NCBI RefSeq assembly: GCF_032854445.1
Contig: NC_088304.1
Span: 12,347,704 to 12,411,703, forward strand
DNA from: Liolophura sinensis
Taxonomy: Eukaryota; Mollusca; Polyplacophora; Chitonida; Chitonidae
Length of the DNA: 64,000 bases
Direction: 5' to 3'
The notes under the pieces are model-generated. The model saw only the letters and a program-made list of their open reading frames with translations, ran no database searches and was not told where the DNA came from. Below, piece by piece: positions 26,755 through 37,700 of this stretch (within the stretch, counting starts at the first letter, position 1; each line of letters opens with the position of its first letter). Made by a program: the position numbers and the translations under genes.

Positions 26755-26842
26755 GCAAGATGCCAGATCTTCCCACGTATACGGCCGCAGAGGAAGCCAG
26801 CATGAGCTGGACTTGAACTCACAGCAATTGCATTGGTGAGAG
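26755..26842 (-). repeat. SINE head fragment, antisense
   Basis: CCAGATCTTCCCACGTATACGGCCG, GAGGAAGCCAGCATGAGCTGGACTTG and ACAGCAATTGCATTGGTGAGAG match the linker and box-B half of the main SINE in reverse. It faces a + strand tail half about 110 bp further on. Confidence 0.8.
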
Positions 26843-26949
26843 TATACAGACAGAAATCGCATGTATATACAGACCTATAGGTGCAACATGCATGCAGGTG
26901 TAGGCCTATATATGCATGGTTGTCCAACAGGTACATTGTATATATGTTA

Positions 26950-27073
26950 AGAAATGGTCGTGGGTTTCCCCCGGGCTCTGCCCGGGTTCCCCCCACCATA
27001 ATGCTGGCCGTCGTCGTATAAGTGAAATATTCTTGAGTGCGACGTAAAACACCAGTCAAATAAATGAATAAAT
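26950..27073 (+). repeat. SINE, 3' half
   Basis: ATGGTCGTGGGTTTCCCCCGG, GGGCTCTGCCCGGG, CACCATAATGCTGGCCGTCGTCGTATAAGTGAA and CACCAGTCAAATAAATGAATAAATA are the middle, core and tail of the main family. The head is missing here. Confidence 0.88.
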
Positions 27074-27227
27074 ATATGTTAAGAATGTTCGTCTTTATAA
27101 GTTTTTAAAATAAAATTTACTAATCGATACCTCACGGAATTTCATCTCATTGTAGTTCATTCCATGAAAGGAATTAGGTGCCGGACTGCATGTTTACAAG
27201 TGTATGCAATCTGCCAAGCTCAATGCT

Positions 27228-27433
27228 GATGTGGTCAGCACAGCGTAATGACCTAGGAGCCTCTCACCAAAGCGGTCGCTGTGAGTTCAAGTCCAACTCA
27301 TGTTGGCTTCCTCTCCGGACGTACGGACGGGCTCTGTCCGTTTTCCTCCCACCATTATGCTGGCCGTCGTCGTATAAGTGAAATATTCTTGAGTACGGTG
27401 TAAAACACCAATCAAATAAAATAAATAAATCAA
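27228..27433 (+). repeat. SINE with internal deletion
   Basis: It begins inside the head (CAGCACAGCGTAATGACC), keeps box B (GCTGTGAGTTCAAGTCCAAC), jumps from GGACGTACGG straight to GGGCTCTGTCCG, and ends with the core and AATCAAATAAAATAAATAAAT tail. The middle segment CCTGCGGATGGTCG is deleted. Confidence 0.88.
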
Positions 27434-27699
27434 TGCAAAAATGAACATACTATGCATAAGATAGAACTTTCATACATGTATAATGGAAATATTTATCGTG
27501 TATGTACAGTGGTAGTATAATATCATTGAAAAACAGATGAGAAACGGGGTATATCTTTTCATTTCAGTTCAGTTTAGCCGAATAAAATTAAACTAATTAA
27601 ATAAACAACTGATGAAGGAAGACTGTAGAAAGCGCAATGTTCACATGCACATCTGCTGTACTTCGCGTTTATCACAAATCTTATACTGTATTACGCATG

Positions 27700-27837
27700 A
27701 CAGCCTGCGGATAGTCGTGGGTTTCCCCCTGGCTCTGCCCGGTTTCATCCTATACACCATAATGCTGACCGCCGTCGTATAAGTGAATGGGTTCGGCGTA
27801 AAACATCAATCAAATAAATAATAAATAAATATATTAA
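27700..27837 (+). repeat. SINE, 5'-truncated copy
   Basis: CAGCCTGCGGATAGTCGTGGG through GGCTCTGCCCGGTTTC and GCCGTCGTATAAGTGAA, with a deletion in the core (the AATATTCTTGAG block is lost) and a CAATCAAATAAATAATAAATAAATA tail. Confidence 0.88.
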
Positions 27838-28611
27838 GAATGCATGTCGGTTATAGAGATGTAGTTTTTATATATAATGATATACTGAGTGCGAGAATAT
27901 CATCGTATCATTAGCTCATAGCTTTGTCATACAGAACTCTGTTTTACTTCCTCTGAAAAACCTGCGTATACTACTTTACTGGTGCTTATTCTATCTGCTT
28001 TTTGTACACATGCTTCGACAAATGATCAGCTGAAACTGACACTGGCAATGGAGCGCAATGGATCAAATTAATCAGCATGCATGCACGGAAAGATATATCG
28101 GCGCTATACAAGGCATGGAGAATACCTAAAGCTATAAGTTGGCTCACATACTTGTAGGCCTACGTGTATATACATGAAGGGCTGTGTATTTGGTCAGTTG
28201 AAAATATAACAGATGGTGTACACCATGCATATCATAAATTATTAAGGCGTCCACGTATGAAGTTGGAAAATGTCGCTACGTATAGGGCTAAATTCATGAT
28301 AATGCATGCACGACTTTTAGAAGGTAAAACACATATTTTATTGGACTTTTAGAGTGTGCGCCTGTACATGTATAAAATTGGCCATTGTATTTTTAATTAC
28401 AGTATGCTTAAAGAGATTCAGAATCGACATTGATTGGCTGACAGTGTATGGATATAGGATTTCCTGGGTTAAGTTTTACAGCCTTGTTCAGGTTTGAATA
28501 AATGAACATGTACCATAGCTAAAGTTCAACTTAGGCAAGGCATAGCATGAGCTTGCATATCTGTCGCACCAGCCAATCAGAATCGATTCTGTATGACTTT
28601 AGAGTTACTAT
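27838..28611. other. Intergenic, nothing recognised
   Basis: AT-rich unique sequence upstream of the putative ODAD1 promoter. No gene or repeat is supported. Confidence 0.35.
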
Positions 28612-28662
28612 ATATCATTTATTTATTCATTTGACTGGTGTTTTACCCGCCGTACTCAGTTA
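28612..28662 (-). repeat. SINE tail fragment
   Basis: ATTTATTTATTCATTTGACTGGTGTTTTACCC and CCGTACTCA are about 45 bases of the main SINE tail in antisense. Confidence 0.7.
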
Positions 28663-28901
28663 CTATATGGGTTGAGACTTGCTAGAAGTATACTTTAATT
28701 ACACCGTTGAACTCACCATTTACCACCACATGCTGTTAGAGGCTCTAAGAATCAATAATCCATCGGTCCGAAATAATTTATCACACTCCCACCTGAAAAT
28801 TAGTTCACTACATGGCGGTGTTTATGACGTTGTCAAGAATGAGCAGCAGTCAACAAACTTGGTCAGCAAGAGTTCTGTACCCTTGGCTGCTTCTCCAACG
28901 C

Positions 28902-28968
28902 CACGTGCTTCTGTTGACGTCGAGATGCAAATGAGGAGGTCGCGTGCGGTGCATCATTCCCTAGCAAC
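28902..28968 (+). promoter_or_regulatory. Putative promoter: E-box, CRE-like, octamer and X-box cluster
   Basis: Within 67 bp lie CACGTG (28902-28907), TGACGTC (28915-28921), a perfect octamer ATGCAAAT (28925-28932) and, on the reverse strand, an X-box with one good half (GTTGCTAGGGAATG, 28955-28968). A consensus splice donor follows at 29080. RFX factors drive cilium genes, and the next gene downstream is the cilium gene ODAD1. I infer this is its promoter; no transcript evidence is available. Confidence 0.45.
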
Positions 28969-28969
28969 C

Positions 28970-29079
28970 CTCCCACAGATGAAAGGAGAGAGAACCGATA
29001 AAGGGAACAGCCCGGATCGGAAGGGAGAACTTTTCGGAGAAAAACAACTTCAGCACAGGACAACGGGCTCATCAGAAAG
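28970..29079 (+). other. ODAD1: Putative 5' UTR exon of ODAD1
   Basis: The sequence downstream of the X-box cluster ends in the donor AAAG|GTAGGT (GT at 29080). It could splice to an acceptor at 31603 (CATTGCAG) or 31559 (CTTTCACAG), just before the ODAD1 start codon. The 5' boundary is a guess. The 134-codon frame over 28679-29083 has no domain and is probably fortuitous, although a real upstream coding exon cannot be ruled out. Confidence 0.35.
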
Positions 29080-29438
29080 GTAGGTTCGAGCACGACCTGA
29101 ATTCTAAACCCATCTGACCAGTTCTTTTCGGTGCTGCCTTATCTTATGTGATATTTGAAATAAACTTGTTTTCTTTGGTTGCGAGGACTGCGTCGAAGAT
29201 AAACAACTTGATGTGGAATGGGCTGTTGTTGTTGTTGTTATAAATGTTTTGTATGTTTGATTGAAGGAGTCCTAACCAAGACATTTATAACGTCTTTTTT
29301 TTTTTAAAAGTTTGTGGGTTAGATTTTTTTTTTGTAGGTGAGGTACCAAATAAGTATTGACCTTATCCGCATGTATACAGATGCAGTAACTGGACCTAGA
29401 TATCTTTAGAAAAGTTATTTTTCTGAGAATGAGAATGT

Positions 29439-30171
29439 ATTATGTATACTATCAAAGCCCTGTCTTTTTCCATGAGCTTACCTTGAACACCTCTGTATTT
29501 CCGTTGCTGCTATTAATATACTACTGCTGGGCACAAAATAATTTGTCTGGCTGTAGTCACAGTCATTTCAGCTATCAATTCCAGGTAGGTGTTCCCATGT
29601 GTCATCAGTAATAAATCCACACAAGCATGCACCTAGTGGAAACTGGATGAATTCTAACTCCAACCGACATGTTTGAATGCATACTCCTCCCAGCTCATAC
29701 AAGGGAGATAACTACTGACATTACTCTCAATTTTTATATTTTTTACATCTTGTTTAATCTATTCTTTAATTGTTTGAGGAATTTTTTTATTCATCAGTGT
29801 TGATTATGGGTTGCCTCTATGTCATTACTGGTGAGTCTGATCGTAAATAATTATCCAGAGTGCATGTCAAAAGGTCTAACTTGTCTAATATTGGCAATGA
29901 TAATTGTATACATGATTCCCTTCACTGTGAGGAGTATGCAATCAACCATGACAGTTGGAGTTAGAATTTGTCCAGTTTCCACTAGCTTCATGCTTGTGTA
30001 GATTTTTTAGTGATGACACACGGGAACATCTACCTGGAATGGATAGATGAGACGACTGCGACTACAAAGTATTTGGTGCCCTGCAGTAGTATACTGAAGC
30101 CAGCAAAGGAAGTACAATGGTGTTCAAGGTAAGCTTATGGAACAAGGCAGGGCTGTAATAGTATACATAAT
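29439..30171. repeat. Large imperfect inverted repeat (foldback)
   Basis: The left arm, about 29439-29715, reads as the reverse complement of the right arm, about 29905-30171, with a spacer near 190 bp. Matching blocks include ATTATGTATACTAT, AGCTTACCTTGAAC, ATATACTACTGC, TGTAGTC, ATTCCAGGTAG, AGTGGAAACTGGA and GCATACTCCTC. The arms are clearly diverged. The right arm contains a 39-codon open stretch ending at a GTAAGC donor (30129). It lies in the presumed first intron of ODAD1. Confidence 0.85.
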
Positions 30172-30716
30172 CAGAGCTCTACAGAGCTAGTAAATAATAT
30201 ATCAGTACCGATAAATGTATGTGCATAATGTAGATGTTTGATAGTCCCTATGCTGTGCCTCCCTCTTTGGGTTCTGCTTGAACAATTGTAGCCTGTGTAT
30301 ACCAGTAAAACAAGTACATCAACATTATGTGTATGCATTGCAGTTATTTGTGTTAGCTAGTTTAGATAGTGTTGTAAATTGTAACATACTAGTAGCCAGG
30401 TTTGTTACATGTACTATTAATCCCCCTAGCTATTGTTTAATTCTTGTAAAGAATAATGTGTTAAACTGCCCCACAATTTGGGGTTGGAAGATTCATGTAA
30501 GTCCTCAAAGCCTATATATACTGTACTTGTGGAACACCTGGTTAAAAGTAGTCCAGAGGTAGCCCAGAGGTAGTACCAATGCCTACAGTGGCATATGTAG
30601 ATATGAACATACTACATGTAGTTCTTTAAACCGGATCAGGGTATCCCTATATATAGTCTTTACTGCGTTGGAGACTTCTTGATGTTTTTGGAGGCAGACA
30701 CTTTCAGTACAAGCCC

Positions 30717-30777
<61 letters not shown>

Positions 30778-31558
30778 GTGTGTGTGTGTGATGTGTAATT
30801 TGTGAAAGTAATTTGTAACTAACACATCACATTCTGCTCCCAGCTGTCACTTTTGCCAGTTGTACAAGTATGATGTAGTTTTCAAACAGTACAATTTGTG
30901 TGCGTACATTTTTAAAATGAATTTATCATTTACATTTAAATGTCAAGATTTGAACAACTTGTATATTTCTTGTGAGTGCTTGGATTTTAAAAAAAGTCAG
31001 ACATTTGTGACAACCTCTTAGTTAGAGTTTACTCCTGGAACTGCATATTTATTCTAAATATCAATTAAATGTAATTATCTTGAATGTTGATCATTCCATC
31101 AGATTTTATCTACAGGATTACAGGTTAAATTAACTGTAAAAACAATTTTACACACTATATTAGAAATACAAACTTACATATTATATACAAAGATGCATAG
31201 ATATAGATAAGTAAAAGTTTAAATTAAATGTAAGAAAATTGAGGCTATTACAACTTCTCTTTTAGTTGATTTGACTGAGATTTTTGAAACTGCTATATAG
31301 TGATAGAACACTGCTTAATAAATGTACCAATTTACATTGACAGTGTAAAAATGTATGTAAATTGCTTGGGCTTCTTCACTAGTAATGCAAGTACACGTCT
31401 TCATGTTGTAACTTATTTCAATTTTAACTATGTCGTTCTGTAGTGTATACTGATTGACTGTGCGTCTCTTTATAATTACATCATGTTCATTTATCTTGAG
31501 AAAAGGGGTCCTTGAGTCATAGACTGTGTCTGACGTGTCTGAAATAGATTCTTTCACA
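30172..31558. other. Presumed ODAD1 intron 0 / upstream region
   Basis: Contains a TA/TG microsatellite at 30719-30790. No coding sequence is recognised otherwise. Confidence 0.4.
30719..30790. repeat. (TA)n(TG)n microsatellite
   Basis: About 27 TA dinucleotides followed by CATGTGTGTGTGTGTG. Confidence 0.95.
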
Positions 31559-31618
31559 GAATCAGGGAGGTTTTGAATGTGACAGAGGTCTTGGACATTG
31601 CAGAGTCCAGAGGTGAAG

Positions 31619-31779
31619 ATGGCACAGACGACAACACGGCGTGGGGAATCCAGCGATGAGATGGGGGAGGACAACACACAGGAGATGGAACTGACTCGCC
31701 TCAGGAAACAGCTACGAGGGATGGAGATTGACAGGAAGGCTTACGTGGAGGATGCCAGCAACATTCTGAGGAAACAAGA
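31619..31779 (+). CDS. ODAD1: ODAD1 coding exon 1
   Basis: ATG at 31619 in a good context (A at -3, G at +4). It encodes an acidic N-terminus, then LTRLRKQLRGMEIDRKAYVE, the most conserved family segment. The donor is AAGA|GTGAGT, leaving two bases that the next exon completes as Glu. An in-frame upstream extension to 31598 has no ATG. Confidence 0.9.
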
Positions 31780-34700
31780 GTGAGTGGTCAGATACACTGT
31801 ACATGTATGTGTTTGATAATCTGAATATTGGCATCAGGGCACCTAAAACAATTACTTATTTCCCATCATACACTTACAAACGACTTAAAATATTAGGTGG
31901 GTGGCCCGTTTTTTTTTTTGTTTTTTTTTTTTAATACAGTGTTTTTGTTTTTCTTGAGGAGAAATTAAAACTGACGCAAGTCATAGAAAATCAAAGAATA
32001 TAGGTTCATTTCAAGTGTGCAAAATCAATCCCTTATCACATGGTAGACCTGAATATATGTGAAACTGCACTCCGTTAATTACAGAGTTAATTACAGAGTT
32101 AATTACAGCAGTACTTAAACACAAAGACATTCAGGTTTACGGTTTAAACACATCATAATCTTGGGAAGAGCACAGAGGAAGACACTGTACATGATTAACT
32201 CGTGTGTGTGTGAAAATAAAAATTGATTTTGTAGAGTTTTTTGTGATTGCCCATGCTGCAGTCTGCATTTACAAGACTGACAAAGAGTTTAGGGATACTC
32301 ATGCATGCATGAAGGCTTCTCATGTTTCCTCCTTGTGCAAAGGCTGATTTGTGTATGTAGTACACACATGCGGGAACTTTCCTGCACACATGGGTGGTTT
32401 GTACATGCAGGCTTCTCATGTCTCCTCCTTGTGCAAAGGCTGATTTGTGTATGTAGTACACACATGCAGGAGCTTTCCTGCACACATGGGTGGTTTGTAC
32501 ATGCAGGCTTCTCATGTCTCCTCCTTGTGCATAGGCTGATTTGTGTATGCAGTACACACATGCAGGAGCTTTCCTGCACACATGGGTGGTTTGTACATTG
32601 CCCTTGGATGGGCAGTGCACTTTTTAATGGAAAACAAAGTTAAACTTCTATCTAAAAAGCTTTTCTGTAGCATACCTTTTCTAGAATTCATAAGATAAGA
32701 ATTCATTTGTGAGTCAGATTTTACACCACTTAATAACTGTTCTATTTTATGCATATTTTGAGTTGTTTTCATTGACGTCTATCAATGTTGGTGTCTGACT
32801 GCAGACTACTTAATTTCTGGGTTGATAACTGGAGCCTTAAGAAAACTAGTTTAAAGCTATTTTTTAAGCTGCCAAAAACCAAACTTGGCAAGCTTTTTTT
32901 TACTCAACTGCACACAGTATTAAAAAAAAAATGTTTTCTTGTAATGGACTTTGTTTAATGCCAGGTGTATTCTCAATTCTTTGTTGTTTGTTTTTCTTTT
33001 TATCTCTTGGTAAGGAACATATGACAGATCCTGGGCTTGCCGAGAACGAACATACATGTTCATGTAAATAATGGATTGGCTATGCCCATCTACTAGGTTA
33101 ATCAGCAGATTAGAACACCAGCGTTAATAATTGACGTTAGAATATTGATTACCTGGAAGCAGGTGTACCGGCTTATATACACATGTGTAGAGTGCTGGCC
33201 CTGGGATCACAAAGTGATGTTAGACTTTAAAAGTCAAAATTTCAATCATGAAACTTGGGACCTGTATGTTACTTTCTGTTATTTTAGCTGAGATTTGTTT
33301 TACAATAACTTATCCAGAATTTAAGTTGTCAAGCAATATTTTGACCTTACTACGTAAGAAATAACAATTTTAAAGTGGTTTGAAATTTTAACTGAAGTCT
33401 AAGACTGCTTCGTGACCACAGGGTCAGGTCTTTACCTCAGGGACACAAACTTGCCTATGCAGCCCATTCCAGAGCTGGTGATACAAGTGCTTTTATGAGT
33501 TTCATTATAATTACTTTCTTTGGATTTGACGGACTTAAAGGGGTTAAAGGGTCGCATTTCTATGTTTTTGAGTTACTTATTACAGAACTGGACTCAAAGA
33601 TTCCACTTTGGGACTGAGATAGGCTTTAGTCCTCCAATATCCCCTCATATCAGATAGAGTCGTTGTTGTATCCTCCTCTAATACTTCCCCTCACAACAGA
33701 TGGCCATTATTTTGTTTATCATGTTTATTCACCAGTTTCAGTTGCATATAATAAATGTAAAAAATAACATGTTCGCAGGATTAAAGCTCAGTGAGCTTGT
33801 TCTATCCCAGAGTAAATATGAGTATATGAAAGATATGTATACATATGTACTACACTGTTGTTAAGCCATACGTGAACACACATATATTTATATATATACT
33901 GACGCACACTAACAAAAGTAAGTATCCTTACTTTGTAATTGTATCTGCTAATATTAATATTTCCCCTCACATCACAGATACTGTCATTATTGTATCCCCT
34001 AATATTCCCCTCAGAACTGAGCTTCTCTAATATTTCCCCTTACATCAGAGATACTGTCATTATTGAATCCTCTCATATTTTCCCTCAGAACCAAGATTGT
34101 CATTACTATGTCCTCTAATATTACTGAACTGAGATTGTCATTATTGTATCCTCTGATATTCCCCTCAGAACTGAGATTGTCATTACTGTATCCTGTAATA
34201 TTTCCCTTCAGAACTGAGATTGTCATTACTGTATCCTGTAATATTTCCCTTCAGAACTGAGATTGTCATTATTGTATCCTCTGATATTCCCCTCAGAACT
34301 GAGATTATCATTACTGTATCCTGTAATATTTCCCTTCAGAACTGATATTGTCATTGGTGTATCCTCTAATATTTCCCCTCAGGACTGAGATTGTCATTAC
34401 TGTATCCTCAAATATTTCCCCTCAGGACCGAGATTAATGACTAGTCATTACTGTGTCATTTAATATTCCCCCTCAGGGCAGAGATAAAGTCATTACTGTG
34501 TCATGTAATATTGCTCCTCAGAGCAGAGATAGTCATTACTGTGTCATGTAATATTTCCCCTCAGAGCAGAGATAGAGTCATTAGTGCATCATTTAATATT
34601 CCCCATCAGAGTAGAGATAGTCATTACCCCTCAGAACTGAGATTGTCATTATTGTATCCTCTGATATTTCCCTGAGAACTGAGATTGTCATTACAGTATC

Positions 34701-37700
34701 CTCTAATATTTCCCTTCAGAACTGAGATTGTCATTGGTGTATCCTCTAATATTTCCCCTTAGGACTGTGATTGTCATTGCTGTATCCTCAAATATTTCCC
34801 CTCAGGACTGAGATTGTCATTACTGTATCCTCAAATGTTTCCCCTCAGAACTGAGATTGTCATTACTGTATCCTCTGATATTTCCCTTAGAGATAGTTAT
34901 TACTCTGTCATTTAATATTCCACCTCAGAGCAGAGATAAAGTCATTACTGTGTCATCTAATATTCCCCTCAGAGCAGAGATAGTCATTACTGTGTCATGT
35001 AATATTCCCCCTTCAGAGCAGAGATAGTCATTACTGTGTCATTTAATATTCCCCCTCAGGGCAGAGATAAAGTCATTACTGTGTCATGCAATATTCCCCC
35101 TCAGGGCAGAGATAGTCATTACTGTGTCATGTAATATTTCCCCTCAGAGCATAGATAGAGTCATTAGTGCATCATTTAATATTCCTCATCAGAGCAGAGA
35201 TAGTCATTACTGTGTCATCTAATATTCCCCCTCAGAGCAAAGATTGAGTCATTACTGTGTCATCTAATATTTCCCCTCACAGTAGATATAGTCATTACTG
35301 TGTCATCTATTATTCCCCCTCAGAGCAGAGATAGAGTCATTACTTTGTCATCTAATATTTCCCCATCAGAGCAGAGATAGAGTCATTACTGAAGGAAAAT
35401 GAGGAGATCCAGACAATCCTGCGACTTGTCCAGAGCGAGAGGAATGAAGGACTCGATGCCACCAACGCCGCACAACTCTCCAAGCTGATAGAGGAGGTGG
35501 ATGGTTACCACAAAGAGGTGGAACAGGAAAAATCCATGCTCAGTGCACTTGACATTCAGGTCAGGATAGGCTTGTTAACATTTTCAGTTCTGGTACTCTT
35601 CCCTGGTATGCTCCCAAAAAATTTTTTGTTATTAGGAAATCACAGTTATTATAACCTTTCCGTTTCCACCACATTATAGGTTTCCTAGAAGAGATGAAAG
35701 TGTTTGAACACTCACATCATATTTCAGCCTGGGAAAACATACCATCATAAATATTAGGGCTCACTATAAAGACTGATATATGATTTGTAGATTCCTCAAT
35801 TATAGACACTTTAATGATCATTTCATTTCATGCCCACTTTATCACTGAAAACAGTGATACACTACATAATTATATGTCTTATAATACAGTTCTTAATCTC
35901 ACTGAGTATGTTGGTAGTGTCAGTAGATATACTTGTTCTGCAGGTGCAGTAATTCATTTCATCAGATGCGACACTGAGAGCAGTGATAGTGCCCGTATAA
36001 TGCTGGAAGGGTGTATTTATGTCATTATCTTTGTCACGGAGCACGTTGACAGTACCTGTATTTTGCTGGTAGGGTGTTTCATTTCATCAGCTTTGCCACT
36101 GAGGACATTGACAGTGCCTGAACATGTATAATGATGACAGGGTATTTCATTTCATCAGCTGTGCCCCTGAGAATATTGGTAGTGCCCGTATAATGCTGGC
36201 AGAGTGTTTCATTTCATCAGCTGTGCTCCTGAGAATATTGGTAGTGCCTGTATAATGCTGGCAGAGTGTTTCGTTTCATCAGCTGTGCCCCTGAGAATAT
36301 TGATAGTGCCTGTATAATGCTGGCAGAGTGTTTCATTTCATCAGCTGTGCTCCTGAGAAGATTGATAGTGCCTGTATAATGCTGGCAGAGTGTTTCATTT
36401 TATCAGCTGTGCCACTGAGAACATCGGATAGTGCCTGTACATGTATAATGATGGTAGGGTCATTTCATCAGCTGTGCCCCTGAGAACATTGATAGTGCAT
36501 GTATAATGCTGGTAGGGTGTTTTATTTCATCAGCTTAGCCATTGAGAACATTGACAGTACCTGTATAATGTTGGGTGCTTTATTTCATCAGCTGTGCCAC
36601 TGAGAACATTGACAGTACTTGTATAATGCAGGCAGGGTGCATGTATTTCATTTCATTAGTCGTGACACTGAGAATGGTAGTAGTGCCTTTATACCTCTGA
36701 AGCTGGATCTCATTTCATCAGCAGTACCATTGAGGGAAGAAATTGCCTCTATGCATTATAGAGCTCATTTCCTTTCCAATCAGACAGCATGCATGGTTGC
36801 TGTTACAGATCCTTACAGTTGAAAAACAGATCCTGCACCAAAGGAAAAAACCAACAGGTCCGCGCGTACGGTCAGCGAGCAGCATTCGACCAATCTGCAA
36901 ACGGCTCAATGTCATGGAAAACAGACTCCATAAGGTAATTAAGCAATTCTCTTATCATGCATGTCAAGTGGATCAGAAAAACAAAAGTAATCCACATTTG
37001 ACATGAATAAAATAGACAATTAATGAAAATGTTTTCATTGTAACACTTTGATATTTCACACACAGTATTTATTGAATATTAAGTGTCATTCAATAAAAAT
37101 ATGAGCATCATAGATGAAAGCGTACGCAAACAGCAACATGTTACAGCTGTTTTAATATTATTTCACTTATGACATATATGAATCTAAAATTTCAGATATA
37201 TATGTTTCTAATAAATTTCACTCTATGTCCATATGTAATGGAGACATGTCAAAACCTGGGCAGGCAGCAGGACCATTTTATTCATAATGCCGCCACCTCA
37301 CGAGACTGAAAGATATGCCAACTTTGCACATCAAACTGTTACATTTAAAACATTTGGAATAATTGTGTATTTTGGGAGGGTTATCATTTGTTCTGACCGA
37401 CCTAAGCTATAAACACATTACAGAATGTCACCTGACAGCACTTAATTACAGACTCTCAGTTTGGTACTCATAATTAAGGGACCCACTCTGTGGCCTAATG
37501 GTAGGGTAGTAGCTAGTGTAACCATCACACTGACTCAGGAGCCTCTCATCAATGCGGTCACTGTGAGTTCAAGTCCAGCTCATGATGACTTTCTCTCTGG
37601 CTGTATGGGGGAAGGTTTTCCAGCAACCTGTGGATGGTTGTGCACAGGTTTCCTCTGGGCACTGCCCGGTTTCCTCTGGGCACTGCCCGGTTTCCTCTGG

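Noticed and set aside
28679-29083. 134-codon + strand open frame near the putative ODAD1 promoter
   Set aside because: No domain, and it spans the regulatory motif cluster. It is better explained as a promoter and 5' UTR exon whose frame is open by chance.
30013-30128. Coding exon upstream of ODAD1 (39 open codons and a GTAAGC donor)
   Set aside because: It lies wholly within the right arm of the inverted repeat, and the left arm carries the mirror copy. No family is recognised.
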